A stretch of DNA of 64,000 nt from Gammaproteobacteria bacterium. Lineage in GTDB: Bacteria > Pseudomonadota > Gammaproteobacteria > Pseudomonadales > Pseudohongiellaceae. How positions within the stretch are numbered: position 1 is the first letter of the stretch; each line of letters opens with the position of its first letter. A program made the position numbers and the translations under genes. The notes beneath the pieces were generated by a model. The model saw only the letters and a program-made list of their open reading frames with translations. It was not told the origin of the DNA and ran no database searches. The stretch spans positions 1 to 64,000 of the forward strand of contig JAURLP010000024.1 in assembly GCA_030831165.1 (NCBI GenBank), written 5' to 3'. This document shows positions 63,486 to 64,000 of the stretch, piece by piece.

Positions 63486-64000
63486 TTAACTCATGTCTTT
63501 AGCGAAACGGGAAGCCATTTGTTGAGCATTTTGGTGTTTTGTAATGCTATCAGCTAGTTGTTTATCGATAAAATTCTTTAGCGCTAAGAGCATGCCCATA
63601 AACAAAAATGCACCTGGTGGAAGCAGAGCAAACAAGAATCCTGAATAGTTTGGCAATATCGTTATTTCCCAATTTGAGGCCATCGGTAAAAGAATATCCA
63701 TATTGGCAAAGAGCTTCCCGGTTCCAAAAAGCTCCCGCAAAGCACCTAATAAAATAAGTATTGAGCTAAATCCCAGACCCATCATTAGTCCATCGAAGGC
63801 GGAAATTAAAGGAGAATTTTTTACCGCAAAAGTAACCGCTCGACCCAATATTGCACAGTTAGTGACGATTAAGGGGATGAAGATTCCAATGCTCAGATAT
63901 AAGGAATAGGCATAGGCTTGCATCAGCAATTCAGCACAAGTGACAAAACTGGCGATAATCAAAACAAACACAGGTAACCGAATGGCGTCGGTGACCTGAT
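63486..64000 (-). CDS. rsxE: Rnf/Rsx electron transport complex subunit E (5' end outside window)
   Basis: The last 171 codons of RsxE are visible; the frame continues through the right window edge ([16 protein letters not shown] matches the interior of E. coli RsxE), so GTG 63971 is not the true start. It shows about five membrane segments, with [14 protein letters not shown] and [21 protein letters not shown], both hallmarks. RsxE is an inner-membrane subunit of the Rnf/Rsx complex, which couples ferredoxin/NADH electron transfer to ion gradients or reduces SoxR. nth follows it directly. Confidence 0.92.
   Translation of the reverse strand, partial: QVTDAIRLPVFVLIIASFVTCAELLMQAYAYSLYLSIGIFIPLIVTNCAILGRAVTFAVKNSPLISAFDGLMMGLGFSSILILLGALRELFGTGKLFANMDILLPMASNWEITILPNYSGFLFALLPPGAFLFMGMLLALKNFIDKQLADSITKHQNAQQMASRFAKDMS

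Overview
The window is a stretch of a Gram-negative gammaproteobacterial chromosome, roughly 40-45% G+C by eye and densely coded. Several things point to a free-living, probably aquatic member of the Pseudomonadales/Cellvibrionales-type gammaproteobacteria: a FabY-type ketoacyl synthase, a NrdA with two ATP cones, a class I fumarase, bacterioferritin with Bfd, an Rnf/Rsx complex subunit beside nth, and the neighbourhood argF-ABC, grxD, bfr, bfd, rnt, pyrC, argG, nth, rsxE, which I recall as similar in Pseudomonas. No rRNA, CRISPR array, intact prophage or intact insertion sequence was seen. One tRNA (Leu, anticodon UAG) is present.

Layout. 1-1.7 kb: an accessory patch beside tRNA-Leu, holding a truncated tyrosine integrase and two secreted repeat proteins, one of them an incomplete gene with a 24-bp tandem array encoding GPGGGQSI units. 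1.7-5.5 kb: tesA-ybbA-ybbP. 5.7-10.7 kb: a padR-led RND efflux operon. 10.9-16.8 kb: fumarase, nitroreductase, fabY, an FkbM methyltransferase and a VanY-like peptidase. 17-21.5 kb: ribosome hibernation factor, GlxA-type regulator, greB, dinB, a holD-position gene, rimI. 21.5-28.6 kb: hisC, a secreted lysozyme-like protein, an orphan GAF-PilB ATPase, a 446-bp AT-rich gap with DnaA boxes, an unknown gene and prfC. 28.8-31.7 kb: pilU broken by two in-frame stops, pyrB, a TetR regulator. 31.8-38.6 kb: sbcB, an Nramp-like carrier, an acyltransferase, dinG, cysC. 38.7-44.8 kb: a periplasmic cyclophilin, then nrdA-nrdB and a small coiled-coil gene behind an 835-bp gap with several NrdR-box-like palindromes. 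45-52.4 kb: argD-argF-ABC ATPase, a DUF2892 protein, a lone hydantoinase B, grxD, and an EamA / YkoF-like / PnuC-like vitamin transport operon. 52.6-59.4 kb: an exported hydrolase, bfr, bfd (with a Fur box), an acyl-ligase, rnt, pyrC, argG. 59.4-62.8 kb: a second accessory patch with a SoxC-like molybdoenzyme and its cytochrome c, flanked on both sides by broken gene remnants (a DcaP-like porin, an unidentified fragment, the tail of an NHL-type propeller). 62.8-64 kb: nth and an incomplete rsxE.

Most of the window is ordinary core metabolism: pyrimidine (pyrB, pyrC), arginine (argD, argF, argG), deoxynucleotide, fatty-acid initiation, iron storage and DNA repair. The points most worth a second look are the repeat proteins beside the tRNA-Leu integrase scar, the otherwise intact pilU with two nonsense codons, the DnaA-box cluster far from any oriC marker gene, the Nramp-like carrier that lacks both canonical metal-binding motifs, and the predicted thiamine-type PnuC transporter paired with a YkoF-like protein. 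I did not find a convincing wholly new multi-gene system.
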